DNA of 64,000 nucleotides from Dipteris shenzhenensis. Taxonomy: Eukaryota; Polypodiophyta; Polypodiopsida; Gleicheniales. Shown piece after piece: positions 34,970 to 46,790 of the stretch; the first letter of the stretch is position 1; every line of letters begins with the position of its first letter. The translations under genes and the position numbers were made by a program. The stretch lies in the NCBI GenBank assembly GCA_047967505.1, contig CM106538.1. One strand, given 5' to 3'. The notes under the pieces were generated by a model. That model did not search any database, was not told the origin of the DNA, and saw only the letters and a program-made list of their open reading frames with translations.

Positions 34970-35786
34970 CTGACCACCCATAATTTGCTTGCAGATTCAA
35001 GATTGAGAGACAAGCATGTAGTTTAGACATCCTAGCACCCTCATACAACTGTGTTGATTGCAACTCTTGCATTTTGACCTCAGACTCTAACATCACATGT
35101 ACTTTGGATGTAGTGCCCCAAAAAATAGAATCCATCATGTCGACCATACCCTCATCATCGTCCGGGCTCGGGGGGGTCACTTATCATATGTAACCCTATC
35201 ACGTGAGTTCAACAGAAGGATATTTTTTATTCCTAAAATTTACAGAAATAAATATACATAAGGGACTATTTAAAATAGTTTTGAAAAAAATTTACAGATT
35301 TGTATAGAAAAGGGGTACATTTTATTAATGAAAAAATTTACAGATAAGGGATTTTAAATATAGGCCTTGAACGCACGTGATATAGAGGGTTTATACATAG
35401 TGACCCCCCCCGAGCGTCCGGGAGGCTATAGTTTTGCTCTAAGTGTGAAGGTATATGCGTACCCTTGTCAGCCTCCTCATCCTGTTTTAAGATTTCGTGT
35501 AATTATAAGATCTTGTCTGAAGGTTTCGTATCATAATGGTATCCAATATTAACCATGAACTCAAATAGCTTTGACTTACTGATAATCCATCAACACGTGC
35601 AACACCAACGGTGGGTATTGGTTCAGGCTCCTTCCCATACATTCGCAAGTGGCGCATGATAATACGACATTGATGTCGTACTTCTCGCTTGCAATGAGTG
35701 CAATGACGATACAACCTCTTTGTAAGCCACTCTGTGCTCCCGGGTATTGGCGCATCATTTGACGAGCTTCCACTCGTCCCTTCCAT
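34970..35786 (-). pseudogene. CACTA #2 transposase 5' exons, split by a MITE
   Basis: Exon 1 runs from ATG at 35786 to 35581: a Ser-rich start, then CTHCKREVRHQC and IIMRHLRMYG, with a consensus GTAAGT donor. Exon 2 starts at 35481 (DEEADKGTHIPSHLEQNY), is interrupted by the MITE (35167-35414 plus TSD), and continues from 35158 as DDDEGMVDMMDSIFW to LHACLSILNLQANYGWSD near 34970. Removing the MITE and one TSD copy restores a continuous frame. The same layout (CxxC exon 1, then NLQxxYGWS) appears in CACTA #3 at 63071-63702. Confidence 0.78.
35167..35414. mobile_element. MITE, copy 2 (248 bp, reverse orientation, 8-bp TSD)
   Basis: Begins CTCGGGGGGGTCACT and ends AGTGACCCCCCCCGAG (one extra C), flanked by CGTCCGGG at 35159-35166 and 35415-35422. 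Its reverse complement aligns along its length with 11368-11595, apart from about 20 extra bases and scattered changes. Inserted in a coding exon of CACTA #2. Confidence 0.95.
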
Positions 35787-36050
35787 CTGCACACTTCTAA
35801 AATCACAACATAAGTTGCAAGGAAATCTATTAATAGTAATAAAATAGCCACCTATGAGCTTCTTTTTTAGCTTTTAACAATAAGTTCCTTGTAATGTCGC
35901 TATATAGTGACCTTTTGCTCTGTTCCATCGCTATATAGCAATGCTTTTAAATATAAGCGTTGCTACATAGCGACTGAGAAGTGTCGCAATATAGCGACTG
36001 ACCAGTGTCACTATATAGTGACGCTATGGGCTTAAACCCGAAACCCCACG

Positions 36051-36689
36051 ACGTAGCGCTTTCTTTAGCATCTCTATTGTGAGAAAAGCAATCTCTCCAC
36101 CCACCTTATATCCGACGACCTCGCTTTCCTCCTCTCTATTCTCCACTCCTCACCACTACTCAACTTCTCTCCTAATGCTTGTGCTCCCTCTCCACCCTTC
36201 TCCCTCTTTGCTTGTGTGAAAAGAAGTTTTTTAAGAAGGTGAGTCTCTTTAAGTAATGTAGGTTCATTTTTTGTGAGATTTCATTTTGTGAGTGTTGAAG
36301 CATGTTTCTCCTTGTATTGCTAAGGCTATGTGCTAGCTTTCATGCTTGATTTCAAGGGTTGAAGACAAAAAACGAGATTTTGTGAAAGAAAGAAGACTCA
36401 CCTCTTCTAGTCTTTTTGGTATTTCTCTTCCTCCTCTTTCTTTTTATTTATAGGCTTATGATTTTTTCTTGTTTGTAGGCTTATGCTTGTCTCCTCAATC
36501 CAATCCCTTTGAGAAGTTGCTTCTTTAAACTCCTTCTTCCTCTAACTAGTTATTTGAAAAATGGTATGTTTCCTCTCTTTTGTAGGGCCAGTCCACAAAA
36601 CACCGAGCGGGACTAAGAAAGTGCTTCTTCTTTTTTCCTTTTGTTATTTGCATTGGCCTATAGCTAGTGCCTTAAGCGCTAGCTGCAGT
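36051..36689. other. CT-rich region, no gene supported
   Basis: Pyrimidine-rich plus strand, with CCTTATATCC (about 36102) and AGAAGGTGAGTC (about 36234), which look like a promoter element and a splice donor of a plus-strand transcript. No convincing coding sequence follows. Confidence 0.3.
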
Positions 36690-37870
36690 GATGGGTGTAG
36701 GGACCCTCTCTTCCCCTCTCTTCCTCTATTTCCTCTTCTTTTCCTCTCTTTTCCCCCTCTCTTTCCCTATTTCCTCTTCTTTTTCTCTCTTCCTCTCTTC
36801 CTTCTCTTCCTTTTTCCTCTTCTTTATCCCCTCTTTCAATCTCTTTTTCCCCTCTTCCTCCTTTCCTTCTCTTCTTTTTTCACTCTTTCAATGGCCTACC
36901 CCCCTCTTCCTTCTTTTCTGTTTATGCTCTTTTTCCTTCTACTTTTTTCCCTCTTTCGTCCCCTCTTTCAATCTCTTTTCCTCTCTCTTTCCTCCTCTCT
37001 TTCCCCTCTCTCAATGTCTTTTCATAAGCATATGTATTTGCCTATGCTTAAGCTTTCTCTCTTTTTCTTTTATGCTCATATGCTCATGCATAAGAATAAG
37101 CATATCCTTTCCTTCCTTTTCTCTTATGCTTCTGCTCTTTTTCCCTCTTCCTTCTCTTATGCTTATGCTTATGCATGAGCATGTCTCATTTTCCTCTTTT
37201 TCTCTCTCTTTCTCCCCCTCTTCCCTCTCTTTCGATCTCTTTTCATAAGCATATGTATTTGCCTATGCTTAATCTTTCTCTATTTTTCTTTTATGCTCAT
37301 ATGCTCATGCATAAGAATAAGCATATCCTTTCTCTCTTCTTTCTCTTATGCTTATGCTCTTTTTCCCTCTTCTTTCTCTTATGCTTATGCTTATGCAAGA
37401 GCATGTTTCATTTTCCTCTTTTCCTCTCTCTTTCTCCCCCTCTTCCCCCTCTTTCGATCTCTTTTCATAAGCATATGTATTTGCCTATGCTTAATCTTTC
37501 TCTCTTTTTCTTTTATGCTCATATGCTTATGCATAAGAATAAGCATATGCTTTCTCTCTTCTTTCTCTTATGCTTATGCTCTTTTTCCCTCTTCTTTCTC
37601 TTATGCTTATGCTTATGCATGAGCATATCTCTCCTTCTCTTCTTTTCCTCTCTCCTTCTCTTTCTCCTTCTCCTTCCCTTCTCTTCTTTTTTCCTTACTC
37701 TTTCTCTTCTTTTCATAAGCATATGCCTATGCCTATGCATATCCTTCTCCTTTCTTTCTCTTATTTTTCTCTTCTTTTCATAAGCATATGCCTATGCATG
37801 TCCTTCTTCTTCTCCTTCTCTTTCTCCTTCTCCTTCTCTCTTCTTTCTCTTCTTTTTTCCTCTCTTCTTA
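36690..37870. repeat. CT-rich minisatellite with a repeat of about 222 bp
   Basis: CATAAGCATATGTATTTGCC starts near 37023, 37244 and 37467, with partial copies near 37709 and 37777. Units carry TTATGCTTATGC and TGCATAAGAATAAGCATAT dyads embedded in CTCTTTCTCC. Long Leu/Ser/Phe frames (36561-37887) are artefacts of composition. Confidence 0.88.
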
Positions 37871-37984
37871 AATTGGATACCAATTAAACAATACAAATTT
37901 AAAACAATTAAATACCAGTTAATCTTAAAACAATGAGCGTCCATTTAAATGCCATTTAAACAATTTAATCTAAACAATAGAAAT

Positions 37985-39733
37985 TTATAACAATTTGATA
38001 CCAATTAAACAATACCATTTAAATAATTTAATTAGCACTTGTCTATACCAATTAAATTTAAAACAATGAATGTCATGCGCAGATACCGAGTTTAAAACAC
38101 AGACACAAACTTCAATTGATGAAAAGTTCAATACACAGACACAAGTACATGAATAAGATAGTGCCACAGGTAGAGTAGCTATTCAATGTCCAGTACAAAT
38201 ATATGTTCATTGTAATTCAATGTTCAGTACAAATATATGTTCATTGTAATTCAAATATAACATGCCCAACTATAGCCTTGGGCTCATCTCAACCATTGGT
38301 CGCATGACCAACTACGGATTAATGTTCAACTTGCTCATTCTTTCTCTCACATCAATCATAGCAGCACGTGTAGTTGCCTTCTTTTCCAACATAAGATCTA
38401 CAATAATATCTATACGAGGCATTCGAACAAAATTTGTATGCAAGTGGTAGTCTACTTTTAGATATACATCCATATACTCTTTCCAAAAAGTGAACATTTG
38501 CTTGATGATTCAACCGAGAGAGTATACATCGGAGGCCTTGGAGTATGTGTTGGAGCATGTTGGATCCAAAATCTCTGAAGCCACCCACTCTCACTCTCTC
38601 CCTCCCTCGTTGCACTTCAGCTTTGCTCAGGTCGAACTCTACCTCATGCATTCCCTGGGATGGCCTAGTAATAAAATTAGATGCCGGTCTAGTCTCACCA
38701 GCCTTTAGCATAAGACCCCAATCAATGACACCTTCTCTTGGGTAGTGGTCTCTCATAAAGTCTAGTACAATACTTTTAGCATGTAGATCACAAAGCATGA
38801 TCCCTACCGTATGAGCAATAGACACTGCATCCACAAGGGCATATACAATTGAGGAAATTTAAAACAATTGGATACCAATTAAACAATACCATTTAAATAA
38901 TTTAATCTGCACTCGTTTATACCAATTAAATTTAAAACAATGAATGTCATGCGCAGATACTGAGTTTAAAACACAAACACAAACTTCAATTGATTAAAAG
39001 TTCAATACAAAGACACAAGTACATGAATAGGATAGTGCCACAGGTAGAGTAGCTATTCAATGTCCAGTACAAATATATGTTCATTGTAATTCAATGTTCA
39101 GTACAAATATATGTTCATTGTAATTCAAATACAACATGCCCAACTATAGCCTTGGGCTCATCTCAATCATTGGTTGCATGACCAACTGCGAATTAATGTT
39201 CAAATTGCTTATTCTTTCTCTCACATCAATCATAGCAGCACGTGTAGTTGCCTTCTTTTCCAACATAAGATCTGCAATAATATCTATACAAGGCATTCGA
39301 ACAAAATTTGTATGCAAGTGGTAGTCTACTTTTAGATATACATCCAGACACTCTTTCCAAAAAGTGACCATTTGCTTGATGATTCAACCGAGAGAGTATA
39401 CATCGGAGGCCTTGGAGTATGCGTTGGAGCATGTCGGATCCAAAATCTCTGAAGCCATCCACTCTCTCACTCTCTCCCTCCGTCATTGCACTTCAGCTTT
39501 CCTCAGGTCAAATTCTGCCTCATGCATTCCTTGGGATGGCCTAGTAATAAAATTAGAAGCCGGTCTAGTCTCACCAGCCTTTAGCATAAGACCCCAATCA
39601 ATGACACCTACTTTGGGGTAGTGGTCTCTCTTAAAGTCTAGTACAATATTTCAGCATGTAGATCACAAAGCACAATCCCTGCCGTATAAGCAACAGACAC
39701 TGCATCCACAAGGGCATACACAATTGAGGGAAT
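37985..39733. repeat. Tandem duplication of about 874 bp in the kinase-like relic
   Basis: Two units (37985-38860 and 38861-39733). Both carry TACCAATTAAACAATACC, ATGAATGTCATGCGCAGATA, the doublet CAGTACAAATATATGTTC and GCATCCACAAGGGCATA. Unit 2 leads into unique upstream kinase sequence, so unit 1 is the added 3' copy in gene orientation. Confidence 0.9.
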
Positions 39734-40703
39734 ATGGTCTATAAACCCCTATAATCTAGCCATGTCATTAGCTTCAATCTTTGGATCCTCCCTTGGGGTT
39801 CTGATTACTCCTCCTTGCTTTAGCTTGAGATGTGCATGCCTATATGTACCTTTGCGAAAAGGTAATTGCATCATCATTTTCCCTAGGGTACCGCCATTGA
39901 AATATGGAAAGATAGTTACCCATGGAGTCTCACCTATCTTACCTATGCAAGGAATGAGACAAGGGTGCAGTCTTTGCATCCCTCCTTCAATGTCAAAAGC
40001 CTCAAACTGTTTCCCTACGGACCTTGCTGAGTATTTCTTTGCACAGTATGTTAGATGACTAGGAAAGTAAGAAACATTAGCGAACTGGACCTTGTGACAA
40101 GCTCTGTATGCATCCTTCTCAATCTCTTCTTGCCATACTATAGAATCATATGGCACGATGATGATCACCATACACTCATTATTTCTTATCATCTGTTGCA
40201 AGTGTCCAAGCCCCCCTATATCACGTGATGATGCTCCTACAACACTTGTATCTCTCTCACTACCTCTACTAGATTCATCTAATGCTCTACACTGATGTTT
40301 GCATAGAAACAATTGCGACTCAATGTCCTTTGCTCTGTTGCTCCTACGCTTCTCCTTTTCCCATTGAGCATCCCATAAAGATATTCTTTCCATATCTTGA
40401 GCTAGTCGTTGGAGTCCTAGGTCAATGACACACTTAGTAACATTTCCAATGACACTGAGACACATGTGTTTGACCACTTTCGGGGGATAATCTTGCCTCT
40501 GTTAAATTTCCTTTTACCTCTCCTTGAAGTCGCATCTTTGCCACACTCAGTATTGCATGAGTGAAGTCATCGAGTGATGTGGCATTCTGAATGGTGCTCT
40601 TGATAGCAATCGGTAGCATGTGACTAATCTCATTGACTAGCTCCAGCCTAAGAGCTCTCATCACATCCCTTCTCTCATCTCTCCCATAACTGACATCACC
40701 CAT
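37985..40703 (-). pseudogene. Second protein-kinase-like relic (DWG type), 3' part duplicated
   Basis: Reading leftwards from ATG at 40703 (MGDVSYGRDERRDVMRAL), frames shift near 40470 into 40477-39749. That part ends with kinase-like LHPCLIPCIGKIGETPWVTI and FPYFNGGTLGKMM. After a stop come the catalytic loop (GIVLCDLHAE), a DWG motif (GVIDWGLMLKAGETRP), a DVYSLG-like segment and TTRAAMIDVRERI, the last matching the conserved Arg end of a kinase C-lobe. The C-lobe part occurs twice in tandem (units 37985-38860 and 38861-39733). Multiple stops and frameshifts show it is dead. It is similar in type to the relic at 4320-5064. The family name is unknown. Confidence 0.65.
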
Positions 40704-42054
40704 TCTGCATACAAGACCAATTTACAATGAGACAAAGAGCATGCTTATTGTTAACAAGATTGTTGTAGGCGAGAAAACAAGGATGTCAAAACATAAGCAT
40801 AGTAAGCACGTACACATACACTATATAAAAACTAAAACATGTACACATTACAAAGCATGCGGAGAGAGAAAGTTAGTTGGTCACATCATTCTTTAAAAAA
40901 GAAAACATAAGTGAGTTCGTGTAGATGTAGATTGTAGATGGATTGTGCATTGTCTGACATCACTACAGTGAATGCACAAGAATGAGAATGCAAGGAGAGA
41001 TGACACAAATGCCTAACGAATGACAAAGTGCCGAGCTCTTGTGTAGAGACGAACCTAGTGTAATGACACAGATGGCCGAATAAACGACAACACCTATTTC
41101 ATTAATTTTGGACTTTTTCTATTGTTTTTGGATAAAGCCAAAAAATCCTTCCCAAATGAAAAGTTTACTTTGTGAAAATATCCTTCCCAAATAAAAATTT
41201 TACTTTCTGAAAATATTCTTCCCAAATCAAAAGATCACTTTGTGGCACTATCATATTCACATAAAAATCTTGTTGTTTCAATTTGTACTTTTGGACTAAC
41301 ATGCAAGAATTTGAAATAATCCTATTTTAGAAATACTAGCTATACCTAAGTTATTTGTTAATTTAATTATTTTTAATATTTTTCCTTGATGTGATAAATT
41401 TATAAATCCATGAAAGGAGACTTAAATATTTCATGTAAATAACATTGTCACTTGCAATATACACAAAATTTCTAAAACTTTTAATAATTTAAAATAGAAA
41501 AAAGAAATGATGCCATAAGACCCAAGTTTTGTATTGAACCAAAGAATTATAATAGCAATTATAGCTATCATTATATGTTTACATTGAGAGACGTTGCTCT
41601 CAGTTGGAGTCTTTGTATAAAATGATATAGATTGAACGTAATATGTTTACAATTTAAATTGTTGCTCTTAAAGAGCCTCAATTCATGCCATCTGCATAAT
41701 TTGACTCCCCATTGTCTTATTGCTCAATGTGACAGTCCCTTGCCAGGTGCCATCTGCATTAACTCCCACTTGTCTTGCCAAGCCTTGCCCCTTGGGTGCA
41801 TTGACTCCCCATTCTCTTATTGCTCAATGTGACAGTCCCTTGCGAGGTGGCATCTACATTAACTCCCTATTCTCTTGCCAAGCCTTGACCCTTGGTGACA
41901 TCTAGTGCATATTTTGACTCTCATTTGACATAGGAGGTGATGACTCAGTACAGTTGCACCTACTAGTCTAATAATATATGATTATAATTGTCAATTGGCT
42001 TCTTGACTAGTACCCAAATAAAATCCTTCAATGGACTTCAATACAAAGCTTTAA
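40704..42054. other. AT-rich spacer with one small tandem repeat
   Basis: No gene recognised. Three variants of CCTTCCCAAATNAAAA lie at 41148-41235. Two units of about 103 bp (ATTGCTCAATGTGACAGTCC at about 41719 and 41819, with CTTGCCAAGCCTTG) occupy 41695-41905. Confidence 0.55.
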
Positions 42055-43575
42055 TCATGGACATTCTTCATTTGTGCAGTCTCCTTCTACTTCCTCCATG
42101 GCGATCATCGTTAAAAATTCGTGCATATGCAAAATACTTTGCTGTAGTATTTTTATTTTTCCTTCTACCTCATATCCCATGCGCTTCTTTGATTTCTTTT
42201 CCCTTGAATGCCAAGACACTATGATTGTCTCCGTTGAAACTTGTGAGACCGCTTCATCATTTGGGACCCACTCCTTCATTATACAATTAGTATACAATGT
42301 GTTGTTATCCATATTCTCCTTCCTGCCCTTTGGTTCATACCATACCACTGTAAATGTTGTAGCTCTCCCTTGATCATCTCTTTGCATATCAACTACTTTT
42401 GCAACCCAAAACTTCACATTGTCATATTCATCATCTGATGGCTAAACCACAACAAAACAATCAACCTCTATATCTACTTGTGGCATAAACTCTCTCTTCT
42501 TCAATCCACAATATGGACGTGGGAGTAATGATACAAATTCATTTTCAAAGACTGGAGCTGGTTGCAAATCGTTATGAACATTTGGCCAAAATATATTGCA
42601 TTCTTCCTTGACATCCTTTGAGCCTCGCATTCTCTCAAGGTCCTTTATTAATTTTTGTGTCTTGTTAATTATAGTGGTAGTGTGTTCTCTCCAAGTAGGC
42701 TTCGAATAAAGATATCTGGAGCATTTCCTCTTTGTATGTAATAAATGCTTTTAATCCTTCTATTTCACAGTTAGACCTCTCATTGAATTCTTGTATAGGA
42801 GCCCATGTTGGATACCTTTCCTTGTTGGGAATTGAAGTTAAGAGACTGTAAGGTTCTTCAGGTTCCCATTTTGTATCATGAGAATACTATTGCCATTGCA
42901 TTACGGGTTTTTCATCTTTAAAAAACAAACAAAAGTAGTGTGGATTGGTATGACCTGTCAATGACCCATTTGTATGAAAGGTAGAATGAAGCTCTTCCAA
43001 TCATACATTCTTTCGAGCCTCTCACATAATGTACTTTCCTTATGACCACCAACTTGCCTACCACATCTTCTTACCAAGTCATCTATTGTCTCCACATCCT
43101 TGCATTTAAGCTCTCTTGAGACTGTGCTAAAAACCTAATCGATATCCTCATGTGTATGCCCAACATACAAAAATCCACATTCAACCTCATTGAAGATTCG
43201 ATGAGCAACTAGCATGTAGCAAAATGCAAACATGAGTACATTCTTATTCTGTTGCTAGTAATTATCAGCTTGTATTCTCAAAGTTGGTGGTAGGTGACCT
43301 TTTTCTGCATGTACATTGCGAATTGCCTTCATAATAGATGTTACAACTTGATTGCTATCATGTAGATGCAAGGAATCAATCCATATATTTGCAAAGAACT
43401 TAATTCCATACACTAACACTCCACATAGATGTGTCTTCAGAAAGTGCTTTCCTTGTAATTTAGGTGGAGTGGCAACAAAATGAGGCAATGTTGTTGTATT
43501 TTGATCCATGCAATCTACAATAAGGCACATAGTCATCGGGATGCAAAATAGCTTGCTCCTTCCAAAAATGCATAT
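42055..43575 (-). pseudogene. DUF7869-like relic
   Basis: Reading leftwards, the upstream end reads KNMHFWKEQAILHPDDY and, after a frame change, CLIVDCMDQNTTTLPHF (43536 onward). LHLHDSNQVV and LPPTLRIQADN follow. After a TAG come NKNVLMFAFCYMLVAHRIF and YVGHTHEDID followed by a stop where Gln is usual. The MDQ, HDSN, QxDN and GHTHEDxDQ motifs together match DUF7869, a family of often repeated, element-like genes. At 42465-42300, after a TAG, a C-terminal module reads KFWVAKVVDM and FTVVWYEPKGRK. Several stops and frameshifts. The gypsy relic begins immediately to the right, so the N-terminal part is lost. Confidence 0.75.
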
Positions 43576-43577
43576 TT

Positions 43578-44815
43578 TTGTCTCGAATGTTGAATAAGGT
43601 CATGATGTCAAATAAGGTCTTGATTGTGAGTGACAGAGATGGGGCTGATGACGATGAGGTTCAACGGAGGATATCCAAACAAGATCTTTTGATTCAGACA
43701 CTTACTAAAGAGCTAAAATGGATAAAAGGCAAGGCTGTCGTGGATACTTCTGAAAGAAATGAGACAAATGGAGATTTCAACAATGGTATTTCTATAGATA
43801 TACCTCAAGATGATGATGCTACAGGACCAAGACCATAGAAGAGGACAAGAACGAAGGAAGATGATGTTGATGATGATGCTGCAAATCCAAGACCTTGCAA
43901 GAGAACAAGAATTGAAGAAGATGTTGCTGAATCAACTCTTAGGCAAGTCTTCAAGAAGGCAAAACTTTCAGAATTTGATAATGAAAAGAAGACTGGAGAA
44001 GATATTGAAGCTTGCCTCAAAGAGCTTAAAGATTTCTTTGCCCTACGAGAATTTGATGAGGTTGGAAAGGAAAACATTGCATCTCTTCAACTCCACAGAG
44101 TTGCAAAGTTATGGTGGAAGTCTCATCTATAGGTTAAAGAAAAACCAAGTGAACCTATCATTTGGGCAAAATTTCAAGCCGCAACTGAAAATAGGTATTG
44201 CTCCCCTCACTATTACATGGAAAAAAAAAAGGAAATTTATAACTTTAAGTAGTTCAAGATGGTAAGAACAATCTCTCTGTAGATGAGTAAAAGGAAAAGT
44301 TATTCCAACTACATAAATATGCACTTGAAGTGGTAGGTGACTTTCTTACACATAAGTTTATAAAAGGTCTTAAGGAGGATCTTTTATACATGATGAAAGG
44401 GACTGGATCCAAGGACTTCTTGGATGTTGTGGGCCTATGGCCAAGGAATAAATTTTCACAAAATTAGAAGCATACAATGAACAGAAAGTGAGAAAGACAA
44501 AGATAATTCCAACAGGTCATCCTTTTCCAAGAGTTTAGAGTTGAAGTATTTCCCAACAAAGATCAGAGTTTTCTAGTGCAAATAAATTTCAAGGATGGAG
44601 GGAACAACAGGATGGTAGAAATCTTAGAAATCAAAGAAGATTTGTTCCTTATAGTCAAGAGGGCATCTAGAGCAACGATCAAGCTGATAAAGTTGTTGGG
44701 AACCAGAAAGGTCAATAACCATCTCCTAGAACCAGAAAGCTAATAAAAGTGTGGAGAACAAAGACATCGAACATTTGAATGTCCATATAAAGACAAATTC
44801 AATTTTGTCAAAGGA
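43578..44815 (+). pseudogene. gypsy gag relic
   Basis: Acidic N-terminal region (43578-43838), then a gag core in 43810-44265 frames with EDIEACLKELKDFFALREFD and LHRVAKLWWKSH, matching the retrotransposon gag pattern. Near 44750 is a damaged zinc knuckle (KCGEQRHRTFECPYK, first Cys lost). Several stops. Confidence 0.72.
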
Positions 44816-44834
44816 TCCAACATAGGCGGCTAAG

Positions 44835-45509
44835 ATGGGTGAGATGAATCCAACCATCGACGAAGCTCAGGAAGAAGGTAAGTCATCTGAACCTACAATG
44901 AAATGCATGATTTTTTCTACATATCATACACATGCCATTGTCATTAGAGTAAAAGGGAGGATTGGTGCTCATGACATAAATTTCCTAATTGATTTAGGTA
45001 GCTCAAATTGTTTTATCTCTTCTACACTCATAGAAACACAACACTTAGTTGGGAATAAGATAAGAAAACTTGCCCAGTTAGCAAATGGGAAAATACAGTA
45101 TACCCAAGGTCTTATTGAAAATTTACAATTAACCTTAGCACATAGAAAGTGTAAGGGGAATTTTTATGCCATAGACATGGGGAAGTGTTACGCCATAATT
45201 GGAATGGACTGGCTATCTAAAAACAAAGTCTTAATTGACTGTGGAAAGAGAACCATCATCTTTTCTGGAGTAGATGGTAGAAATCAAGTTATTCAAGGAG
45301 AGGAAAGGGATTATCAAGATTTTCTTATTTCAGCCATGAATTTGTTAATAGGAATGAGACAAAGTTGTGATACATTCTTGGTATTTGCTGAAAGAATATT
45401 GAGGAGGAAACCCATAAGATTGAGGGAGAGAGTCAAAAGGAAAAATAGCCTGAATATGTTCGAAAACTCCTTGATGAGTTTTCTGATGTCTTTCTTGATG
45501 ATCTACTAG
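44835..45509 (+). pseudogene. gypsy protease relic
   Basis: Retropepsin-like domain, with INFLIDLGSSNCFISSTLIE where the active-site D-S/T-G reads DLG, and later AIIGMDWLSKNKVLIDC, the conserved GMDWL segment. The changed active site and following stop suggest an inactive product. Confidence 0.8.
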
Positions 45510-45599
45510 GGATGGCACCACCTCGACATCTTGACAATGCTATAGAACTAGAACCAAGAACTCGACCTTATTGAGGGCCCCTTATAGATTCAATGTGGA

Positions 45600-46262
45600 T
45601 GAATTGAAAAAATGAAATTTCAATTAGAGGATTTACAAAGAAAGGGGTTTATTCATCCTAGTGTTTCTCCTTGGGGTGATCCAGTTTTATTTCAAAAGAA
45701 AAAGGATGGAACGTACAGGTTATGCATTGACTATAGAGGATTAAATAGGTAGACCATCAAGAATAAATATCCTCTACCTCACATAGATGAGTTGTTGTCC
45801 CAATTGAGTGGAAGCAAAATCTTTTCCAAGATTGATTTAATATTGGGATATCATCAAATATGTATTAAGAAAGAGGAAATCCCAAAGACTGCTTTTAGAA
45901 CTTGATATGGTCATTATGAATTTATAGTTCTTGCTTTTGTATTCACCAATGCACGTGCAGCTTTTATGTGTCTAATCAATGATGTGTTTTGTGAATTTCT
46001 AGATGATTTTATTTTGGTATATTCAAAGAACGCGAAAGAACATGAGATGAATCTTAGGAAAGCACTTGAAAAATTAAGGGAACACAAATTATATGGAAAA
46101 AGGAGTAAACGCTTCTTTGCTAAAGATAAAATTGTTTATTTGGGACGAGTTATTTCGAAAGAAGGTATCCATATAGATCTTAACAAAGCAAAAGTGATTC
46201 AAGAATTATGGCCAAGGCTTAAAACAGTGAGAGATGTGAGGAATTTTATTGATTTGGCATAG
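45600..46262 (+). pseudogene. gypsy reverse transcriptase relic
   Basis: Spread over frames with stops at the sites equivalent to LNRxTIK and FRTxYGHYEF. Motifs include [36 protein letters not shown] and FLDDFILVYS, in which the two catalytic Asp residues are kept. VYLGRVISKEGI and a thumb-like end follow. Confidence 0.87.
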
Positions 46263-46279
46263 TATGAAAGAAAACATAT

Positions 46280-46790
46280 AAAGGATTTTTCTAAAATAAC
46301 ATCCCATTTGACAAACTTGACAAATCAAGAAAACAAATTTGTATGGAATGAGGAATTTCAAGAAGCTTTTGATACATTAAAAGCAAAGTGGTAGAAAATT
46401 GCATCTTGAAGATACCTAAGCTGGGAAACCTTTTATTGTGACTTGTGATGCAAATGCGACAGAAATTGGATGTTTTCTTTCTCAAGATGGTAGAGTAGTG
46501 ATGATAAGAGTCTAGAAAACTTAGAAAACATGAAGAGAAATACCCCACTCATGATCATGAATTGCTTGCTGTTGTTCATGCATTGAAACATTGGAGACAT
46601 TTTCTACTTGGTGTGAAGTTTGAAATTTGAATGGATCATCAAAGTTTGAAATATATACTTATTCAACCTTTGTTGAATACTAGACAGAGGTGATGGATGG
46701 ATCTTCTTTTCGAATATGATTTTGAGATTAAATACATTGAGGGCAAAGAGAATAAGGTGGCTGATGCTTTGAGTAGATGTCCTCTTGTGA
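46280..46790 (+). pseudogene. gypsy RNase H relic
   Basis: Pieces in different frames: [20 protein letters not shown] (about 46552-46611), MDHQSLKYILIQPLLNTRQR after a stop, and YDFEIKYIEGKENKVADALS at 46697 onward. The last two motifs are typical of gypsy RNase H ends. Confidence 0.82.

Larger units (their letters stand above)
27941..36050 (-). mobile_element. CACTA #2: rearranged, internally duplicated relic
   Basis: The left terminus is CACTACTACACACAGATCC at 27941, with GTT before it, followed by subterminal repeats with the palindrome GTCGCTATATAGCGAC (28035-28150). Matching repeats lie at 34585-34730 and 35893-36035, but no inverse of the TIR was found, so the right end is lost or cryptic. 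Minus-strand pieces of a tnp2 transposase with DUF4216 fill the interior. The element suffered a 2,979-bp tandem duplication, a second smaller duplication (34249-34734 versus 35541-36033), an internal coding deletion and a MITE insertion. Confidence 0.82.

Noticed and set aside
27938-36100. CACTA #2 as a complete element with two TIRs
   Set aside because: No complement of CACTACTACACACAG was found to the right; only one end is supported.
36561-37887. Long Leu/Ser/Phe-rich open frames
   Set aside because: CT-rich repeats lack stop codons by composition; several frames are open at once.
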